Below are positions 60,302 to 64,000 of a DNA stretch of 64,000 nucleotides, piece after piece. Source of the stretch: Williamsia serinedens (GTDB taxonomy: Bacteria; Actinomycetota; Actinomycetes; Mycobacteriales; Mycobacteriaceae); NCBI RefSeq assembly GCF_024171725.1, contig NZ_JAMTCG010000003.1:558001-622000 (forward strand). Direction: 5' to 3'. Below the pieces are notes generated by a model. It was not told the origin of the DNA. It worked only from the letters and a program-made list of their open reading frames with translations, and searched no databases. The translations under genes and the position numbers were made by a program. Position 1 is the first letter of the stretch, and each line of letters begins with the position of its first letter.

Positions 60302-61150
60302 ATGACGCAGGAGCCGACCACCCCGGCACCGGTGCCGGCACGGACACCTCCGGCCGGCACCGGTGTCGACATCTCCGGGCTCACCAAGACTTTCGGCTCG
60401 CGAAAGACCTCGGTGACGGCACTCGAGGACGTGACCCTGAAGACCCCCGAGGGGTCGTTCCTCTCCCTGCTCGGCCCGTCGGGCTGCGGCAAGTCCACCG
60501 TCTTGCGGATCCTCGCCGGCCTCGAGTCTCCGAGTTCGGGGACCGCGCTCATGAACGGGAAGTCCCCGCGCGATCTCCAGCGCGACCACGGCCTCGGGAT
60601 CGCGTTCCAAGACTCGGCCCTCCTGCCGTGGCGCAGCGTCGAGGCGAACATCAAGCTCCCCCTGCAGGTCGCGCGCATGCCCGCCGACGACGACCTCGTC
60701 GCCGAGCTCATCGAGCTCGTCGGCCTCTCCGGATTCGAGAAGGCCAAGCCGGCCACGCTGTCCGGCGGCATGCGGCAGCGGGTGTCGATCGCCCGGGCGC
60801 TCGTCGTGCGACCGACCGCCCTGCTGCTCGACGAGCCCTTCGGCGCCCTCGACGACATGACCCGGCAGCGCCTCAACGACGAACTGCTCCGCATCTGGAC
60901 CGAGAAGCCGGCCACCACCCTCATGGTCACCCACGGCATCGCCGAGGCGGTGTTCCTCTCCGACGAGGTCGCCGTGATGAGCCCGCGCCCGGGACGCGTC
61001 GTCGAGGTGCTGCCCATCGACCTCCCCCGGCCGCGCGTGCCCGAGATGCTGCGCACACCGGAGTTCCACGCCCTGCACGACCACCTGAGCGGCGTGCTGT
61101 TCGGTCGCCGCACCGACGCGGCCGCGGCATCGACCGGGGCCGCGGGATGA
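60302..61150 (+). CDS. ABC importer ATPase (SsuB/TauB/nitrate type)
   Basis: 282 residues. Walker [10 protein letters not shown] (~62-70), Q-loop FQDSALLPW, signature LSGGMRQR, Walker [12 protein letters not shown] and H-loop VTHGIAEA, the profile of the taurine/nitrate/sulfonate/THI5-type importers. Energises the two permeases encoded next (4-base overlap with the first). The 15-base upstream spacing carries no strong ribosome-binding site. Confidence 0.88.
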   Translation: MTQEPTTPAPVPARTPPAGTGVDISGLTKTFGSRKTSVTALEDVTLKTPEGSFLSLLGPSGCGKSTVLRILAGLESPSSGTALMNGKSPRDLQRDHGLGIAFQDSALLPWRSVEANIKLPLQVARMPADDDLVAELIELVGLSGFEKAKPATLSGGMRQRVSIARALVVRPTALLLDEPFGALDDMTRQRLNDELLRIWTEKPATTLMVTHGIAEAVFLSDEVAVMSPRPGRVVEVLPIDLPRPRVPEMLRTPEFHALHDHLSGVLFGRRTDAAAASTGAAG

Positions 61151-61992
61151 CCGCGGTCGTCGAGCCCACCACGGCCGACATCGCCGCCGAACCCGGTCCC
61201 CTGCCCGGTACACGGTGGGCGGGTGCACGATCCGCCGGGTCCCGCTGGGGTGCAGGCGCACTCGGGATCGTCGCGGTCATCGCGCTGTGGACCGTGGCCG
61301 GCGTGTTCGAGTGGTTCCGCGGCACCATCCCGACACCCGTCGCCGTGCTGCGTGCCATCGGCGATCAGGGCGGCGACTTCTACGCCACCAACGTGACCCC
61401 CACCGTCGAGCTCGCGCTGCGGGGATTCCTGTGGGGCAACGGGCTCGCCATCGTCATCGCCCTGATCGTCGTCATCGTGCCGGCGGTCGAGGGTCTCGCC
61501 ACCCAGCTCGCGATCATCAGCTACTGCACCCCGCTGATCGCCGTCGCCCCGATCATCCAGGTCGCCTTCGCCGAGGTGCAGACGATGATCGTCTTCCTCG
61601 CCGCGATCTCGGTGTTCTTCACGACGATGATCGGCGCGCTGTCGGGTCTGCGGTCGCCGAAACCCGCCGAGCTCGACCTCGTGCGGGTCTACGGTGGCGG
61701 CCCCTTCGCCCAGCTGCTCCGGGTCCGTGTCGTCGCCGCACTGCCGAACACGCTGGCAGCACTCAAGATCTCGGCCCCGGCCGCCGTGCTCGGCGCCGTG
61801 CTCGGCGAGTTCCTGTCCGCACCCGAGCAGGGCATCGGACCGGCCATGATCCTGGCGCAGCAGGCCGCCGAGATCCCGCAGGTCTGGGCGATCGCGTTGA
61901 TCGCCGGGGTGATCGCCGGCGTCGGGTACGCCGTCATCGCCGTCGTGGCGCGCTTCGTCGAGCGGTGGGCCCGGGGGGAGCGGGCATGGTGA
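61147..61992 (+). CDS. ABC importer permease, first of two
   Basis: 281 residues, six membrane segments. The EAA-type loop is [22 protein letters not shown] with [12 protein letters not shown] following, as in SsuC/NrtB-type permeases. The start overlaps the ATPase stop (ATGA) and the end overlaps the second permease by seven bases. Likely forms a heterodimer with it. Confidence 0.85.
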   Translation: MTAVVEPTTADIAAEPGPLPGTRWAGARSAGSRWGAGALGIVAVIALWTVAGVFEWFRGTIPTPVAVLRAIGDQGGDFYATNVTPTVELALRGFLWGNGLAIVIALIVVIVPAVEGLATQLAIISYCTPLIAVAPIIQVAFAEVQTMIVFLAAISVFFTTMIGALSGLRSPKPAELDLVRVYGGGPFAQLLRVRVVAALPNTLAALKISAPAAVLGAVLGEFLSAPEQGIGPAMILAQQAAEIPQVWAIALIAGVIAGVGYAVIAVVARFVERWARGERAW

Positions 61993-62807
61993 GCACGACG
62001 TACCGCCCGACCCTGGTCGGACGCGTGGGACCGACCGCGCGCCTGCTGCTGTCGCTGCTGGGATCCCTCGTCCTCATCGTCGTCATCTGGATCCTGTTCC
62101 TGCTGGCCTTCCCCGACGTCGGCCCGATCATCGGCCGCACGCCCATCGACGTGTTCCAGTACCTGTTCACCGCACCCGACGCCGCGTCGGACCGTGCCGA
62201 CCTGCTCGACCGGCTGTGGATCACGCTCGGTGACACCGGGATCGGGTTCGTGACCGGGATGGTCGCGGCGATCGTCGTCGCCGCGGTGTTCACGCTGTCA
62301 CGTCCCGCCGCGCAGACCTTCATGCCGATCGCGATGCTCATGCGGTCTGTGCCGCTGGTCGCGATCACACCGCTCATCACGATGATCGTCGGCCGCGGAC
62401 CCGCCTGCGTCGCGGTGATGGGCGGGATCATCGTGTTCTTCCCGGCGCTGGTCATGATCATGACCGGACTCGCCGGGGCTCCCCGCCAGATCTCCGACGT
62501 CATCAGTGCCTACGGCGGCTCCCGCACCACCACGCTGCGCATGGCGGCGCTGCCCGCGGCGGTCCCGTCGCTGTTCGCCGCCGCGAAGATCTCCGTGCCC
62601 GGCGCCATGATCGGCGCGACCGTCAGCGAATGGCTCGGCACGAACAAGGGTCTCGGCGCGAGCCTGCAGCAGGCACTGCCCGCGGCGGCCTACGACGAGC
62701 TGTGGGCGTCGGTCGTCGTCATCACCGTCAGCTCCATCGTGCTGTACGCGATCGTCGGGGTGCTCGAGGCCGTCGTGCTGTCCCGCATGGGCACCGCACC
62801 CTCCTGA
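61986..62807 (+). CDS. ABC importer permease, second of two
   Basis: 273 residues, six membrane segments. The EAA-like loop is SDVISAYGGSRTTTLRMAALP, followed by VSEWLGTNKGLGA. Sequence blocks differ from the first permease, so this is a heterodimer rather than a recent duplication. GTG 61989, which overlaps the previous TGA as GTGA, is an equally good start. Confidence 0.85.
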   Translation: MVSTTYRPTLVGRVGPTARLLLSLLGSLVLIVVIWILFLLAFPDVGPIIGRTPIDVFQYLFTAPDAASDRADLLDRLWITLGDTGIGFVTGMVAAIVVAAVFTLSRPAAQTFMPIAMLMRSVPLVAITPLITMIVGRGPACVAVMGGIIVFFPALVMIMTGLAGAPRQISDVISAYGGSRTTTLRMAALPAAVPSLFAAAKISVPGAMIGATVSEWLGTNKGLGASLQQALPAAAYDELWASVVVITVSSIVLYAIVGVLEAVVLSRMGTAPS

Positions 62808-62866
62808 ACATTCCCGACCGTCATCCGACCATCACCACCGATCCACCCCTTCCGAACGGAGATCCC

Positions 62867-63928
62867 ATGTCCCTCAGCGTCGACCGTCGTTCCTTCCTCC
62901 GGTACTCCATGCTCGCCGGCGGCGCGGCCGGCGCCCTCGGCGCGTCGGGTGTCCTCGCGGCCTGCAGCAGCGGCTCGTCGTCCTCGTCGTCGGGGGGCGC
63001 CAAGAAGGTCCAGCTGTCGTGGATCAAGAACATCGAGTTCGCGGGTGAGTACCACGCGCTGAGCAAGGGCTACTACAAAGCGGCCGGCTTCACCCCGGAT
63101 CCGGACCTCGTCACCGGCGGCGGTGCCGGCACGGGTGTGGAGACGGGGTTGACGTCGAACAAGGTGTGGATCGGGATGACCGCCCCGCAGCTCACCGCGC
63201 CGGTGATCCTGCAGGGCGCCAAGCTCAAGACCGTCGCCGCGACCTACCAGAAGAACCCCTTCTGCATCATGTCCTCCGCCAAGTCCCCCATCACCACCCC
63301 GGCGGAGATGAAGGGCAAGAAGATCGGCGTGCAGGCGTCGAACGAGAACGTCTTCAAAGCGCTGCTCACCGCGAACAACCTGTCCGAGAGCGACGTCGAC
63401 AAGATCACCGTCCAGTACGACCCCACCCCGCTCACCAAGGGCGAGGTCGACGGCTGGGTGGCCTACAGCACCAACGAGCCGATCACCCTGGCCGCGCAGG
63501 GCTTCCCGACGGCGACACTGCTGTTCGCCGACCACAACCTCCCGCTCGTCGCCGAGACGCTGGTGGTGCGCCAGGAGACCATCGACTCCGAACGCGACCT
63601 CCTCAAGAAGTTCCTGAAGGCGGAGATCCAGGGGTGGAACGACGCCGTCGCCGACCCCCGCGGGTCCGCGGAACTCGCGGTGAACGTCTACGGCAAGAAC
63701 CTGGGACTCAAGGTCGACGACCAGACGAAGGAGGCGACCGCACAGAACGATCTCGTCGTCTCCGCCGACACGAAGGCCAACGGCCTCCTGACGATGACCG
63801 ACGCATTGATCGCCGAGAACATCGAGGCGCTCGCGAAGGCCGGCTACACCATCAAGGCCGCCGACATCTTCGACATGTCGCTCATCAGCGAGGTCTACCA
63901 GGAGAACCCGGACCTGAAGAAGGCCTGA
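62867..63928 (+). CDS. Tat-lipoprotein substrate-binding protein (NMT1/THI5-like)
   Basis: 353 residues. The N-terminus DRRSFLRYSMLAGGAAG is a twin-arginine signal ending in lipobox VLAAC (~residue 32). The mature part has the NMT1/THI5/SsuA-type fold: LSWIKNIEFAGEYHALSKGYYK, VWIGMTAPQLTAPV, IGVQASNENVFKALL and KGEVDGWVAYSTNEPITL. WIKN-x2-FAGEYHA resembles pyrimidine- and riboflavin-binding members, but the ligand cannot be fixed. GGAG upstream of the ATG. Tat export suggests folding before secretion. Confidence 0.85.
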   Translation: MSLSVDRRSFLRYSMLAGGAAGALGASGVLAACSSGSSSSSSGGAKKVQLSWIKNIEFAGEYHALSKGYYKAAGFTPDPDLVTGGGAGTGVETGLTSNKVWIGMTAPQLTAPVILQGAKLKTVAATYQKNPFCIMSSAKSPITTPAEMKGKKIGVQASNENVFKALLTANNLSESDVDKITVQYDPTPLTKGEVDGWVAYSTNEPITLAAQGFPTATLLFADHNLPLVAETLVVRQETIDSERDLLKKFLKAEIQGWNDAVADPRGSAELAVNVYGKNLGLKVDDQTKEATAQNDLVVSADTKANGLLTMTDALIAENIEALAKAGYTIKAADIFDMSLISEVYQENPDLKKA

Positions 63929-63943
63929 CCCCCGCCGGGGTCA
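63926..63943. terminator. stop-codon-embedded hairpin after the ABC importer operon
   Basis: TGACCCC-CGCC-GGGGTCA: perfect 7-bp stem, 4-base loop; both arms contain the stop codon of one of the two convergent genes. Confidence 0.55.
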
Positions 63944-64000
63944 GCCCTTGCCGGTGACGGTGAGCAGGATGAGCGCGACGTTGAGGGTGACGACCACGAC
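63941..64000 (-). CDS. 3' end of a convergent gene (partial)
   Basis: The last 19 codons of a minus-strand gene, reading VVVVTLNVALILLTVTGKG then stop. The hydrophobic run suggests the end of a membrane segment. The rest lies outside the window, so no product can be named. Confidence 0.5.
   Translation of the reverse strand, partial: VVVVTLNVALILLTVTGKG

Overview
The window is high-GC, gene-dense DNA with many ATGA/GTGA start-stop overlaps and frequent GTG starts. Several genes point to a mycolic-acid actinobacterium (Mycobacteriales; a Gordonia/Williamsia-like organism is my best guess from content, not from a search): LGFP-repeat exported protein, AccD3-like carboxyltransferase, deazaflavin (F420)-type Ddn-like protein, WXG100/type VII secretion-type small proteins, FadA5/6-type thiolase, and a DUF222-HNH (13E12-type) gene behind a LexA box. 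No rRNA, tRNA, CRISPR array, transposase or prophage was seen.

Layout. 1-3.2 kb: five overlapping genes resembling an orphan type VII secretion substrate module (SseB/SAV_915-like protein, small helical protein, WXG-type protein with a glycine-rich hydrophobic tail, polytopic membrane protein, lipoprotein). 3.2-7.9 kb: unknown proteins, including two members of one uncharacterised family, plus a lipoprotein, a glyoxalase-fold protein and a GNAT. 7.9-13 kb: SNF2 helicase and a convergent kynurenine formamidase/kynureninase pair. 13-17 kb: LysR regulator divergent from a MatC-like carboxylate carrier and a PrpF-type isomerase. 17-25 kb: a photolyase-like protein with apparently permuted domains and a predicted Fe-S site, aldo/keto reductase, HNH/zinc-ribbon protein, HAD enzyme, 2-oxoglutarate oxygenase, lipase with a 28-bp operator palindrome, DoxX protein and a Tat-lipoprotein dienelactone hydrolase. 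25-33 kb: two paralogous TY-Chap/YbjN-like proteins, MarR/MFS pair, a lipoprotein with an internal duplication, and a WXG + DUF1023 hydrolase pair. 33-36 kb: sulfate ABC transporter without its ATPase. 36-42.8 kb: thioesterase, uracil/xanthine permease, Ddn-like protein, epimerase, orphan ParA, Ig-propeller-Ig protein. 42.8-51.9 kb: heterodimeric ABC exporter, LGFP protein, AccD3, NCS1 permease, thioredoxin-like ferredoxin, enoyl-CoA hydratase. 52-56.9 kb: GNAT, SOS-boxed HNH protein, flavoprotein, thiolase, HxlR regulator. 57-64 kb: XRE/membrane protein/NatAB-like ABC operon, then a two-permease ABC importer with a Tat-lipoprotein binding protein, and the 3' end of a convergent gene.

Recurrent non-coding structure: 21-22-bp tandem repeats lie at four gene 3' ends (13.0, 17.0, 24.1, 47.3 kb), three sharing the core GCACGGTCGGCGG. 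Several convergent gene pairs end in short palindromes whose stems contain both stop codons.

All functional calls rest on motifs, length and context read by eye; no database search was run.
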